From Bryobacteraceae bacterium (GTDB taxonomy: Bacteria > Acidobacteriota > Terriglobia > Bryobacterales > Bryobacteraceae), in assembly GCA_041394945.1 (NCBI GenBank), contig JAWKHH010000003.1, positions 620,001 through 684,000 of the forward strand: a DNA stretch of 64,000 bases. The letters run 5' to 3'. The notes beneath the pieces were generated by a model. That model was not told where the DNA came from. It did not search any database and saw only the letters and a list, made by a program, of their open reading frames with translations. Below are positions 33,387 to 42,596 of the stretch, in pieces (positions within the stretch are counted from its first letter, which is position 1; every line of letters begins with the position of its first letter). Position numbers and translations under genes: made by a program.

Positions 33387-34583
33387 TCAGTTGTGAAACA
33401 CCAGCGCGCGGATGTGCTCGAGCACGGCCTTGAAGTAGACGGGGTCGCTTTGGTCCAGCGTCATGCCGGGCGTGAGCCGGGAGTTCTTCGCCGGGCGGTA
33501 GTGCCGAAACGGGAACATCTGCGTTTGACGCCATGGCATATATCCCCAGCTTCCGCCGGCCTGGAAGACGGCGTCGCAACTGGCCAGTTCATTCCGCAGG
33601 ACTTCAGGCGTGGTGGCGCGCCCGCTGTCATCTTCGTTCATCACGATCGGGCCGGGAGCGCCGAAGTCGGCGACGAGTTCGGCGGTCCGTGCGCCTTTGA
33701 ACTCAACGGGCTTGTTGTTGCCGTGAATCAGGACGTAGTCGGCGTGCTCGGCGATTTGCGGGTAGAGCCGGCTCGATGCGCCGGTGGAAGAGGAGATGGG
33801 GAGCGGGTTGCCGCCGGCGCGGAGACGGGCGCGGACCAGTTCGATCAACTCGCCGAGATGGTCGCGAATCCAGAAATCGTGATCCCATCCGCGAATGTCG
33901 AACTCGTTGGCGATGTCCACGATCGCGTTGCGGCATTGGTTCGCCGCCAGCCAGTCGGCGACGTTGGCCGCGGCGGCCCGGATGGCGTCCGGTCCGGCGA
34001 GGATCTCATCCTGGCCCTGGTAGAACAGCAGCAGGTTGAGGATCATGCCGCGGCGGTCCAGGGCGCGCTGCAGGCGGAGCAGGCGGGCCATCCACGCGGG
34101 CTTCAGTTCCCCGTTTGGCCGGAACGCGGAGATGTGGGCGCCTTTGCCGGGGCCGAGCTTGTAGGCGCGTCCGCGCTTGATCGCGGGGAACTCCCGGTTG
34201 TATCCAGGGAAGCCGCCCTGCAGGCTCACGTTGACGGCGAGGATGCCATGCGCTTTGTAGGCATCGAGCGCGGCAATCACCCGATCCGTGTTCTTTTCAG
34301 GGTCGAAACGAAACTCGGTGAGCCATTCGTCATCGAACAGCGCTTGCGCGATTCGGAGGTTCATCAGGCGGCCGGCGGCTTCGGGTTTGAACCGGGGACC
34401 GGAATACGTCTTTCGCCACGCCGCGCGAGCGCCGTCGCGAATGTAGAACGCGCGCTGATCGTGGGACGGGCCGAGCATCCGGCCGGTGGCGATCTCAATC
34501 GCCGACGCGGCCGCGGGCAAGGCCAGCAGTACAACCACGAATCCGAGGCCCGGGCGACGGACAATGGTAGGACGATGACTCAC
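33387..34583 (-). CDS. Exported TIM-barrel protein resembling GH5-type glycosidases
   Basis: 398 residues from GTG 34583. The signal peptide is LGFVVVLLALPAAASA. Candidate catalytic acids follow the clan GH-A pattern: VDIANEFD on one strand and VMNEDDSG on a later strand. YVLIHGNN and SWGYMPWRQTQMFPF are further substrate-side segments. Sequence identity to a named GH family is not clear to me, so hydrolase activity is inferred. Its start codon region overlaps the divergent M1-peptidase gene by 9 bases, and 58 bases separate it from the Cys-rich gene downstream. Confidence 0.62.
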   Translation of the reverse strand: MSHRPTIVRRPGLGFVVVLLALPAAASAIEIATGRMLGPSHDQRAFYIRDGARAAWRKTYSGPRFKPEAAGRLMNLRIAQALFDDEWLTEFRFDPEKNTDRVIAALDAYKAHGILAVNVSLQGGFPGYNREFPAIKRGRAYKLGPGKGAHISAFRPNGELKPAWMARLLRLQRALDRRGMILNLLLFYQGQDEILAGPDAIRAAAANVADWLAANQCRNAIVDIANEFDIRGWDHDFWIRDHLGELIELVRARLRAGGNPLPISSSTGASSRLYPQIAEHADYVLIHGNNKPVEFKGARTAELVADFGAPGPIVMNEDDSGRATTPEVLRNELASCDAVFQAGGSWGYMPWRQTQMFPFRHYRPAKNSRLTPGMTLDQSDPVYFKAVLEHIRALVFHN

Positions 34584-35789
34584 AAGCTCTCACAGTGTAT
34601 CGTGCGTGCGGCGGCATTGGCGTTATTTGCGCCGTTGGCGATTCCGGGCGCGGTGCACTACGACGTCACATTGACCGTCGACCCCGACGGCCAGGTCCTG
34701 CGCGGACGCGAAGTGGTGACCGTCGGCGATGGCCGCGAGCGCGCCATGCGTTTTGGCGAAGGCGTTACGGTCGACGGCGAAGGGCCCGGCGCGAAGGTAG
34801 CGGTGAAGAACCGCGCGTCATTTAGCTACACGGCGAAAAGCGGGCGCGGCTTGCGCTGGCTGGCGGACGGCGCGGGACTGTTCGCTTCCTTCTGGTGCGA
34901 GGCGTGGATGGTGTGCGATCCCGAACCGGTGGAGCGCGCCACGATCCGGCTGGAGATCGCCATCCCGGTATCCGCCGGCTGGACGGCGGCCGGCCCAGGA
35001 ATGCTAAGGCGGCAGTGGCGGGAGGGCGAGTATGAGCGGTTCGTCTTCGAGCAGACGCAGCCGGCGCAAACGTATCTGTTCAGCTTCGGGTTGGCGTCGC
35101 TCCGGAAGTTCGACGACGGCCCGTTCACCGTCTATGCGGCCGGCGGGAATCAGTCGCCGGTGTTCGCGCGAACGCGTGACGCGTGGGCGTTTCTGCGTGC
35201 CAAGGCCGGCGTGGCGCCGATGCAGCGCGGCTACGCGCAGGTGTTTCTGCCCGGACTCAGCTTCGGGCAGGAGACCGCCGGAAGCGCGTTGATGGGCGAG
35301 CCTTACCGGGCCAAGCTCGCGGCCGAAGACGATGTGGCGCTGATGACGCACGAGGCGGCGCACCAATGGTGGGGGTACGCGGTGGGAATCCGGTCCTGGT
35401 CCGATTTCTGGTTGAACGAGGGCGTGGCCGAGTTCATGACGGCGGCGTTCGTCGAGCAGCATCAAGGGAAGGCAGCCTACGACGCGAAGATGGCCGATCT
35501 GCGGCGGACCTTGGAAAAGATCCGCGCCGAGGGCAAGGATCGGCCGCTGCACTACACCGGATGGAAGACGCCCACGGAGGCGCTGGGGCGGCTGCCCTAC
35601 GTCAAAGGCGCTCTGTTTCTTGCCCGGCTGCGCGAGGATTTGGGCGAGGCGCGATTCTGGAACGGCCTGGCGAGCTACACGCGGCGTCACAAGGGCGAAC
35701 TCGTGGACTCGCGCGATTTTCAGGCGGCAATGGAGGCCGCCGCGGGGCGGAGCCTCGGAGCTTTGTTCGACCAGTGGGTCTGGAAATAG
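34575..35789 (+). CDS. Exported M1-type (gluzincin) metallopeptidase, short form
   Basis: 404 residues from ATG 34575; a GTG at 34602 is an alternative that still leaves the signal peptide (RAAALALFAPLAIPGA). The zinc motif is THEAAHQWWG with His259, Glu260, His263, and third ligand Glu282 in NEGVAEF, the HExxH-x18-E pattern of M1 aminopeptidases. The protein is much shorter than full M1 enzymes: the helical C-terminal domain is reduced to about 120 residues. The exopeptidase GAMEN-type motif is not obvious (GQETAGSALMGE). It ends 3 bases before the convergent sulfatase stop. Confidence 0.82.
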   Translation: MTHKLSQCIVRAAALALFAPLAIPGAVHYDVTLTVDPDGQVLRGREVVTVGDGRERAMRFGEGVTVDGEGPGAKVAVKNRASFSYTAKSGRGLRWLADGAGLFASFWCEAWMVCDPEPVERATIRLEIAIPVSAGWTAAGPGMLRRQWREGEYERFVFEQTQPAQTYLFSFGLASLRKFDDGPFTVYAAGGNQSPVFARTRDAWAFLRAKAGVAPMQRGYAQVFLPGLSFGQETAGSALMGEPYRAKLAAEDDVALMTHEAAHQWWGYAVGIRSWSDFWLNEGVAEFMTAAFVEQHQGKAAYDAKMADLRRTLEKIRAEGKDRPLHYTGWKTPTEALGRLPYVKGALFLARLREDLGEARFWNGLASYTRRHKGELVDSRDFQAAMEAAAGRSLGALFDQWVWK

Positions 35790-35792
35790 CGG

Positions 35793-37223
35793 CTACTCGT
35801 TGTCCTCGTAATACTTCTTGAGGCGGTAGAGTTCCTTCTCCAGATCCTTGCGGACCTTGGCGTAGGCGGGGTCGTTGGCCACGTTCACCATTTCGCGCGG
35901 ATCCTTCTCGATATCGAACATTTCCCACTCGGGCGGCGTCGGCTTGTCCACGGCGCCTTTCTTCCCGAGCGCCTGGCCGTAATAGTAGATCAGCTTGTGC
36001 GTGCGCGTGCGGACGCCGTAGTGCGCGGTAACCGTGTGGCCGCCGCCCAGGTGCATCCAGTAGCGGTAGTACATGGACCGTCGCCAATCCCGCGGAGTCT
36101 TGCCGTCGAGTAGCGCGCTTGCAGCGCGGCCCTGCATCCAGCCGGGGGCTTTCTGACCGGCGAGGTCGAGAAACGTCGGCGCGAAATCGATATTCAGCAG
36201 CATGTCGCTGTTTACGCTGCCCGGCTTGATGCGCTTTGGATACCGGATGAGGAACGGCATGCGCATCGTCTCTTCGTACATGAAACGCTTGTCGAACCAG
36301 CCGTGGTCGCCGAGGAAGAAGCCCTGGTCCGACGTGTAGACAACGACGGTGTTGTCGGCGAGGCCTTCGGCGTCGAGATAGTCGAGCATGCGGCCGACAT
36401 TGTCGTCCACGGAGCGGACGCAGCGGAGGTAGTCCTTGATGTAGCGCTGGTAGGCCCACTTGCGGAGTTCGCGGCCTTCGAGACCGGCCGGCCTGTCCAC
36501 CTTGAGGTCCGTCTTCGTCATGTCGTCGCCCACGCGAAGCGTGGCCCGCTGCGCGGCCTGGCTGCGCTTGGTGAGGTCTTCGTAGAGGTTGTCCGGCTCC
36601 GGCACGGTTTCGTTTGCGAGCCACTGCTGGTATTTCGGCGCGGGCTGCCAGGCGCGGTGCGGCGCCTTGTGGTGCGACATCAGGAAGAACGGCTTGTTCT
36701 TGTCGCGGTTCTTGAGGAAGTCGAGCGAGAAGTCGCCGATCAGATCCGTGCAGTAGCCCTCGTGCTTCTTGCGGCCCTCGCGCGTGATGAAGATCGGGTC
36801 GTAGTAGAGACCCTGGCCGGGAAGGACGTTCCAATGATCGAAGCCTTGCGGATCGGTCTGAAGGTGCCACTTGCCGACCATCGCCGTCTGGTAGCCGGCC
36901 TTTTGCAGCAGGTGCCCCACGTGGACCTTCCGCGGATCGATGGCGTCGCTGAGCGTGTAGACGCCGTTCTTGTGGCTGTACTGGCCGGTGAGGATGGCGC
37001 CGCGCGAAGGCGTGCAGATCGAGTTGGTGACAAAGCAGTTGTCGAAGCGCATACCGCCCTGCGCGATGCGATCGATCTGCGGTGTCTTGTTGATCTTGCT
37101 GCCGTAGGCGGAGATCGCGTGAGAGGCATGGTCGTCCGACATCATGAAGAGGATGTTCGGAGGCCTCCCGGACTGGGCGAACGCGGGCGCCAACGCGGCG
37201 GAAAGCAGATCACGACGAGTCAT
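35793..37223 (-). CDS. Exported sulfatase
   Basis: 476 residues. The leader TRRDLLSAALAPAFAQ has a Tat-like RR. The formylglycine site is Cys-type, CTPSRGAILTG with Cys70. Metal ligands are likely in MMSDDH (Asp30, Asp31) and VVYTSDQGFFLGDHGWFDKR, and GKWHLQ is also conserved. Residue patterns resemble glycosaminoglycan-type exolytic sulfatases such as N-acetylglucosamine-6-sulfatase. Activity needs conversion of Cys70 to formylglycine. A small secreted protein gene lies 39 bases upstream. Confidence 0.92.
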   Translation of the reverse strand: MTRRDLLSAALAPAFAQSGRPPNILFMMSDDHASHAISAYGSKINKTPQIDRIAQGGMRFDNCFVTNSICTPSRGAILTGQYSHKNGVYTLSDAIDPRKVHVGHLLQKAGYQTAMVGKWHLQTDPQGFDHWNVLPGQGLYYDPIFITREGRKKHEGYCTDLIGDFSLDFLKNRDKNKPFFLMSHHKAPHRAWQPAPKYQQWLANETVPEPDNLYEDLTKRSQAAQRATLRVGDDMTKTDLKVDRPAGLEGRELRKWAYQRYIKDYLRCVRSVDDNVGRMLDYLDAEGLADNTVVVYTSDQGFFLGDHGWFDKRFMYEETMRMPFLIRYPKRIKPGSVNSDMLLNIDFAPTFLDLAGQKAPGWMQGRAASALLDGKTPRDWRRSMYYRYWMHLGGGHTVTAHYGVRTRTHKLIYYYGQALGKKGAVDKPTPPEWEMFDIEKDPREMVNVANDPAYAKVRKDLEKELYRLKKYYEDNE

Positions 37224-37262
37224 GGAGACATCGTAATATGGATCGTCGCCCGGGCGACAGGC

Positions 37263-37553
37263 TCACCGGCAAGGCGGAGCGGGAACGGCAGCGCGCGGCA
37301 TGAGTGGTTTCTCGGCCGGAGGGCGGACCCTACGAATCCGGGCGCCGTCAGGGATCGGCATCTCGCGGAGCGGGATGGCGCACGGCCTGTCGTTCGCGGC
37401 GGCGATCACCAGGCGCCGCGGCAGCGAGGCAGCCGACCCCTTCTCCGCGAGCTTCTTCTGGAGAAGGCCCTGGAAATGGCGAAGGTTGGCGTCACCGGAC
37501 TGCTGCGCGGCGGCCGGGGCGGCCAACAGGATGACTGTGCACAAGTGCTTCAT
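37263..37553 (-). CDS. Small exported protein, function unknown
   Basis: 96 residues. The signal peptide is KHLCTVILLAAPAAAQ. The mature part has two isolated cysteines (RPCAIPL and the final PPCR) and a Pro/Arg-rich tail (RPPAEKPLMPRAAVPAPPC). The C-terminal 'P...PPC' layout occurs in many small secreted proteins of Solibacter-like genomes, from memory. It is transcribed with the sulfatase downstream and the GH114-type gene upstream. Confidence 0.55.
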   Translation of the reverse strand: MKHLCTVILLAAPAAAQQSGDANLRHFQGLLQKKLAEKGSAASLPRRLVIAAANDRPCAIPLREMPIPDGARIRRVRPPAEKPLMPRAAVPAPPCR

Positions 37554-37611
37554 GCTCTTTGCTCCTGGTGGCGATTGTACAGCCTATGAACAGCGGGCCG
37601 TCGCGGGGCGC

Positions 37612-39105
37612 CTAAGGCGCGACGTGCAGCGTGACTCCGGCGACGCTCACCGCACTGCCGACGGTCACGCGAATCTCAGCCGCACCGGAGGCGAGCCCGC
37701 CCGGAATCCGCACGTTGATCTGCATCACGCCGGCGACCAGGCCCGGAGCCGGACCGGCATAGAGCACCTCGACGTCGCGCCCGCCGATGCGGACACTCGC
37801 CGGAAGCACGTGCGATGGAAGCGGCGTACCGATGAGCCGGCCGTCGTCCGGCAGCGGAGTAACCACCCCGGCGCCTGTACCGAATAACACGGCGACTTCG
37901 CCCGCACGAGCCGGGCGCGAGGCCGCATTCAACGATCCATCCTGGTTGAACGCCGCGGCCGGGCCCTTACCGCTGCCATCCGCCGTGAAAAGACCCGGAG
38001 CCGCCGCCGCGATGTCGACGCGCGTGGCTGATGAGCGGCGTCCGTCGCGTTCAACGGCGACCTCCACCGTCCGCTTCCCTGCCACGCCATACGGCACAAC
38101 CGCCAGCAACTGGCCGCTGTTCGCGTAAAGGAGGGGAGCCTTCTGCCCATCGAAGAACACCGCGAGCCCGGCCGAGCCATCGGTGGCGAAGCGGCCGCCG
38201 GTAACCACGCCGGCCTCCCCCGCGTCCGGCCCGAGCGCGGCGCCGAAAAGGGCGAGGATCTCACCCGGCGCCACGGCTCCGACTGCGTAGCTGGCAGCAT
38301 TGAGGACCGCCGACACCGACGGCGCGGGCTGCGCCGGAGCCGCCCGGCAGGCGACGCGATAGGCGTCCAGATCGAACTTCTTGTACAGCGAGTTGAAGTT
38401 CATACTATTGGCCTGCGGACAGAAGGACTCGGGCCGCTGCTCGTATTCAACGTTGAACACAGCCTTACCGGCGCGGATGAACTCGAGGTAGCCGCCGCAC
38501 TCCTGGTACTGGAAGCACTGTTCGTTAAGCGCCCAGTCGAAGTGAGGGAGCAGGTCGCGAATCTGATCGATGTCGTTCTTGAGACCCACAGAGAGGCCGC
38601 GGGCATGGGCAGCGGCGGCGATCTTGATGTTGTAGGCAAGCTGATCGGCGCCGGTGAGCGGGAAGCCGGAGCGATTGGTGTAGGCATCGACATTGTCGGG
38701 TTCGATCGCGTCGAAGCCTTTCGACTTGCACAGGTCGAGGCGCGATTCCATGATCGGCCCGAGGATGTCCCAGCGGCGGATGTCGAGCCAGCGTTCGTTC
38801 TGAAAATCCTCGAGCGCGCGGCCCTTCACCGAATCTGGAAACCGGGACGCATCGGACCGCCAATCCTCGAAGGTGCCGACGCTCAGGTAGCAGACCGCCT
38901 TCCGGCCGCGGGCATGAAGCGCGTCGATGACCGAGACCGGCGTATCGAAGAGATCGACGTCGTACATGGCGGCGTCCACCGACAGATCGATCGGCTGGTT
39001 GAGCTGCCACTGCCAACTCGTGTTCAGGGCGGGCTTCCAGGGAGTGGTTTGCGCCGTGAGCACGGCATGAAGGCAGATAACTCCGAAGACCACACGATAG
39101 TTCAT
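37612..39105 (-). CDS. GH114-type polygalactosaminidase with Solibacter-type C-terminal domain
   Basis: 497 residues. Signal peptide at 1-19. Residues 20-255 form a TIM barrel like endo-alpha-1,4-polygalactosaminidase: YLSVGTFEDWRSDASRFP, RWLDIRRWD, FDAIEPDNVDAY and VGLKNDIDQI. The acidic EPDN strand is the characteristic motif. Residues 265-497 are an Ig-like double repeat (VLNAASYAVGAVAPGEILALFG, GEVAVLFGTGAGVV, LPASVRIGGRDVEVLYAGPAPG, QINVRIPGG) that I recognise as the TIGR03437-type Solibacter C-terminal domain, usually attached to secreted enzymes. It may cleave a galactosamine-containing exopolysaccharide. Confidence 0.85.
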   Translation of the reverse strand: MNYRVVFGVICLHAVLTAQTTPWKPALNTSWQWQLNQPIDLSVDAAMYDVDLFDTPVSVIDALHARGRKAVCYLSVGTFEDWRSDASRFPDSVKGRALEDFQNERWLDIRRWDILGPIMESRLDLCKSKGFDAIEPDNVDAYTNRSGFPLTGADQLAYNIKIAAAAHARGLSVGLKNDIDQIRDLLPHFDWALNEQCFQYQECGGYLEFIRAGKAVFNVEYEQRPESFCPQANSMNFNSLYKKFDLDAYRVACRAAPAQPAPSVSAVLNAASYAVGAVAPGEILALFGAALGPDAGEAGVVTGGRFATDGSAGLAVFFDGQKAPLLYANSGQLLAVVPYGVAGKRTVEVAVERDGRRSSATRVDIAAAAPGLFTADGSGKGPAAAFNQDGSLNAASRPARAGEVAVLFGTGAGVVTPLPDDGRLIGTPLPSHVLPASVRIGGRDVEVLYAGPAPGLVAGVMQINVRIPGGLASGAAEIRVTVGSAVSVAGVTLHVAP

Positions 39106-39261
39106 GCTTCGATGCTAAACATGGGCGCTGCGTGCGGCGATGGGCCCCCGGTGGGAAAGCGCTGGTCCCGTCGTACCGGGCCGCATCGCCGGTCAAAAGG
39201 ATTACCCAAATTAACAAATCAGGAGGGCGCTTATCCTCCATAATGGCAGAGAGGATTCCGT

Positions 39262-40191
39262 TTGCGCAAAGTACTGATTTCGTTAAACTTGTTAACGCTG
39301 CTGGCAGGTATCCCCGCGTTTGCCCAAGGGCCGGCGAAGGCAGGATTCGTGGGCAGCGAAGCTTGCAAGACCTGCCATGCCGACATTTGGCGAAACTTCT
39401 TTAAGAACGCTCACTTCCGGAGCGTCGCGCAGGGAGACCAGCCGCCGGACCAGACCGGCTGCGAAGGCTGCCACGGGCCGGCGCAAGGGCACGTAGCCGC
39501 GCGCGGCGGACGCAACACCATCCCTCGGGCGTTTTCCGTAATGGATTCGAAACGCTCGATCGACACGTGCCTGGCGTGCCACTCGAAAGACTTCGCCCGC
39601 GCCGAGATCCAGCGTTCTTCGCACACCGAAGCCAACGTCGCCTGCAACGGATGCCACTCCATCCACAAGCCGGCCACGCCGAAGCTGCTCGCCAAGCAAC
39701 AGGCCGAGCTTTGCTACGGGTGCCACAACAACGTCCGCGCGCAGTTTTCCATGCCGTTCAAGCATCGCGTGAACGAAGGCATGGTGGCGTGCGCCGATTG
39801 CCACAATCCGCACGGCGCGGCGTCGCCCTCGTGGCGGATGGGGCAGCGGCCGCGGATGGTGGCCAAGACGCACGACGGCGAGGAGCCATGCTTGAAGTGC
39901 CACACCGACAAGCGCGGACCGTTTCTCTTCGAGCATGCGGCGGTTCGCGTGGACGGGTGCGAGACGTGCCATCAGCCACACGGCTCAATGAACGCGCGGC
40001 TGCTGCGGCGTCCGGTGGTTTTCACGTTGTGCCTTGAGTGTCACAACGGCTCGGGGACGTTCGGGCGCACGGGCGAAGGCATCCCCACGCAATCGCCGTC
40101 GCACAACATGACGGATCCGAAGTATCAGAACTGCACGACGTGCCACGTCCGGGTGCACGGATCGAACGCCGATCCCCAATTTTTCCGGTAG
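39262..40191 (+). CDS. Decaheme c-type cytochrome (DmsE/MtrA-like)
   Basis: 309 residues from a TTG start; signal peptide VLISLNLLTLLAGIPAFAQ. Ten CxxCH sites: CKTCH, CEGCH, CLACH, CNGCH, CYGCH, CADCH, CLKCH, CETCH, CLECH and CTTCH. That count and the roughly even spacing match the DmsE/MtrA family of periplasmic decahemes, which plug into an outer-membrane barrel. The next gene, 21 bases on, encodes such a barrel, which supports a role in moving electrons across the outer membrane. Confidence 0.92.
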   Translation: MRKVLISLNLLTLLAGIPAFAQGPAKAGFVGSEACKTCHADIWRNFFKNAHFRSVAQGDQPPDQTGCEGCHGPAQGHVAARGGRNTIPRAFSVMDSKRSIDTCLACHSKDFARAEIQRSSHTEANVACNGCHSIHKPATPKLLAKQQAELCYGCHNNVRAQFSMPFKHRVNEGMVACADCHNPHGAASPSWRMGQRPRMVAKTHDGEEPCLKCHTDKRGPFLFEHAAVRVDGCETCHQPHGSMNARLLRRPVVFTLCLECHNGSGTFGRTGEGIPTQSPSHNMTDPKYQNCTTCHVRVHGSNADPQFFR

Positions 40192-40212
40192 GGCGTTGAC
40201 GGGGAGATGACG

Positions 40213-42219
40213 ATGAAGATCCAACCCATTCTTTTCGCGATTTGCGCGGCCGCGCCGTGGGCGATGGCCCAGCCGGTGGTAGCGCCGACGCCGGAAACCA
40301 CCGGTCCGGTGCGCGGAACCAACGCCGGTGAGTACAACATCACGAACACGTTCGAACTCGGCTATCGATTTCATTCGGTGGATGGAAACGAAGGACGCTA
40401 CCGGAGCGATGTGAACTTCGGAAACGGCATTCGGCTGCTCGGGAGCCGCCTTTCGGTGAATTCGCGCGACGGGCACGGGAAGTGGTTCGACGAAATCGTG
40501 CTGACCACGCAGGGGCTCGGCAACGATCCTTACCAGTTTGCGAGCCTGCGCGTGCAGCACAACACCTTCTACCGGTACGACATGACGTTCCGGATCAACG
40601 ACTACGTGAATCCGGGACTCACCACCGGTACCACGGCCGGCCATTTCCTCAACACACGCCGCCAGTGGCAGGATCACGATTTCGTCCTGTTCCCGCGCAA
40701 GAGCATCGAAGTGCTGGCCGGCTACAGCACCAACCGCCAGGACGGTCCGGGGCTGATCTCGACGCAGTTGTTCGATTCGCGCGGCGACGAGTATCCGCTG
40801 TTCGCCAATATCGACCGGCGTCAGCGCGAGTTCCGGCTCGGGGCGCAGGTGAAGGCGGCCGGTTTTCGCTTCCTGGCGATGCACGGCTGGCAGCGCTACG
40901 AGGAGGAGAGTCCGGCACTGCAGGGCTTGCATCCGGGCGCGCTCACCACCGATTCGAACACGCTTTCTTCCTACCGGTTGACGCAGCCCTATTCCGGCGA
41001 CACGCCATACTGGCGGTTCAACCTGCAGCAGGAGCGCGAAAGCTGGTATTCCGTGGGTGCGCGATTCAGCTACGCGGGCGGGCGCCGTGATTTCCGGTTC
41101 GACGAAATGGCCGCCGGAACGGACCGCCGCGGCGCGGATCGGGTTCGCCAAATCCTCGTGGCAGGCTCCGGGCGCAGGCCCGTGACGACGGGCTCACTGA
41201 CGCTGGGGCTGTTCCCTTCGCGGAAGCTCACCGTCACCAACCACACAGCGTTCCACCAGATCCAGATGGACGGCGACGGTTCCTACCAGGAACTCAACAA
41301 CTCGACGCTCGGTTTGAATCTCCTCCAGTTCCAATATCTGGGGCTGCGAACTTTCAGCAATCAGACCGATTCAACCTACCGGGCAAACCGATGGTTCGGT
41401 CTGTACGGCGGGTATCATTTCTCCGACCGGCGGATTCGGTCGCGGACCGGTGAAACCGTGGTCGGGTTCGACTCCGACTTGCAGTCCCACGAGCAGACCA
41501 ATCGCATTCATTCCGGGCTGGCCGGGATCCGGCTGCAGCCGGTGCGGCCGCTGCGAATCAGCCTCGATGGCGAAGTCGGCCGTGCGGACCAGCCATTCTT
41601 CCCGTTGAGCGAGCGCCGCTTCCACGGGTACTCGGGCCGGCTGCAGTATCGCGCGAAGACGGTAACGTTCGGCGCGTCGGCCAGGAGCAGCTACAACGGA
41701 AATTCGGTTTCGTTGTTTTCGCACAGTTCTCGGGCGCGAACGGCGGGCCTCGACGTGAGTTGGGCTCCGTCGAACACGTTCTCGCTCGACGCCGGGTACT
41801 CGAAGCAGCATTTCGACTCGCTGACCGGCCTGGCGTATTTCGCCGGAGACCTGGTGGGCTCCGACCGGTCGTGGTACGTGAGCAACCTCCATGCGATTCA
41901 CGGCGGCGCGCGCTGGAGCGTGGCGTCGAAGGTGGATTTCTACCTCGGATACACCCGCGTGCAGGATACGGGCGACGGGCGGAGTGCGGCGACCGGGGCA
42001 TCGGGCGCGGCGGCGGCGGCGACATCGGCGCAGGCGTTTCTGGCGGCGCAGACATTTCCGATGTCCTACCAGTCACCGCAAGCGCGGGTATCGGTGCGGC
42101 TGCACCAGAAGCTGCGGTGGAATTTCGGCTGGCAGTACTACGACTACGACGAGAAGTTCCTGTCGGTTTACAACTACGGGGCTCACACGGGATTCACAAG
42201 CATAATGTGGTCGTTCTGA
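40213..42219 (+). CDS. Outer-membrane beta-barrel partner of the decaheme (MtrB/PioB-like)
   Basis: 668 residues from ATG 40213 (GGGGAG 6 bases upstream; ATG 40207 is the alternative). Signal peptide KIQPILFAICAAAPWAMAQ. The body is a long series of alternating strands rich in Tyr, Arg and Gly (LGSRLSVNSRDG, WRFNLQQERESWYSVGARFSYAGG, KLRWNFGWQYYDYDEKFL) ending in a Phe (SIMWSF), the mark of an outer-membrane barrel. It would sheath the decaheme cytochrome. I infer the MtrB/PioB assignment from gene order and barrel shape; the MtrB N-terminal CxxC is not seen. Confidence 0.78.
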   Translation: MKIQPILFAICAAAPWAMAQPVVAPTPETTGPVRGTNAGEYNITNTFELGYRFHSVDGNEGRYRSDVNFGNGIRLLGSRLSVNSRDGHGKWFDEIVLTTQGLGNDPYQFASLRVQHNTFYRYDMTFRINDYVNPGLTTGTTAGHFLNTRRQWQDHDFVLFPRKSIEVLAGYSTNRQDGPGLISTQLFDSRGDEYPLFANIDRRQREFRLGAQVKAAGFRFLAMHGWQRYEEESPALQGLHPGALTTDSNTLSSYRLTQPYSGDTPYWRFNLQQERESWYSVGARFSYAGGRRDFRFDEMAAGTDRRGADRVRQILVAGSGRRPVTTGSLTLGLFPSRKLTVTNHTAFHQIQMDGDGSYQELNNSTLGLNLLQFQYLGLRTFSNQTDSTYRANRWFGLYGGYHFSDRRIRSRTGETVVGFDSDLQSHEQTNRIHSGLAGIRLQPVRPLRISLDGEVGRADQPFFPLSERRFHGYSGRLQYRAKTVTFGASARSSYNGNSVSLFSHSSRARTAGLDVSWAPSNTFSLDAGYSKQHFDSLTGLAYFAGDLVGSDRSWYVSNLHAIHGGARWSVASKVDFYLGYTRVQDTGDGRSAATGASGAAAAATSAQAFLAAQTFPMSYQSPQARVSVRLHQKLRWNFGWQYYDYDEKFLSVYNYGAHTGFTSIMWSF

Positions 42220-42248
42220 TCGGCCGATAGCTGTTGGAGGGCTAAGCT

Positions 42249-42554
42249 GTGCGTTACGCCGCCTCCAACATCACCACGGTCGTCCTGCTTGTTCTGACGA
42301 TGTGGACTCTCATCGTCCGGTACAAGGGGCGTCCAGACACAAACTGGCCGCTGATCTACTACCTGCTGCTGGTGTTGTATCACCAAGCGACGCCGGAGGG
42401 ATTGAACGCGTTTTCGATCTACGTCGGGGTGATCGCGGCGCTGTTTCTCAGGTTCGAGTTCATGGCCGGATTCTTCCGGTACTTGTTCATGACGGTGGAA
42501 GCAGCGGTGATGTTTATGACCCTTTATGGGTTGTGGACGTTGGTGGCGTACTGA
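42249..42554 (+). CDS. Small membrane protein, three helices
   Basis: 101 residues from GTG 42249 (GGAGG 9 bases upstream). Hydrophobic helices lie at about 8-24 (TTVVLLVLTMWTLIVRY), 34-46 (LIYYLLLVLYHQ), 55-70 (AFSIYVGVIAALFLRF) and 75-98 (FRYLFMTVEAAVMFMTLYGLWTLV). No known family is recognised. It follows the barrel gene by 29 bases in the same direction, so it may be part of the electron-transfer operon. Confidence 0.7.
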   Translation: MRYAASNITTVVLLVLTMWTLIVRYKGRPDTNWPLIYYLLLVLYHQATPEGLNAFSIYVGVIAALFLRFEFMAGFFRYLFMTVEAAVMFMTLYGLWTLVAY

Positions 42555-42596
42555 TCGGCTCGAACCAGACGAGGCGGAGTAGCGTCCAAGCGTTTC

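Noticed and set aside
32893..33579. Extension of the sialidase-like frame upstream of 32892
   Set aside because: ATG 32892 has a good ribosome site and signal peptide, and the upstream part overlaps the Cys-rich gene in another frame.
39222..39239. Small GGAGG/CCTCC hairpin before the decaheme gene
   Set aside because: Only five base pairs and 23 or more bases upstream of the TTG start; too weak to call a riboswitch or attenuator.
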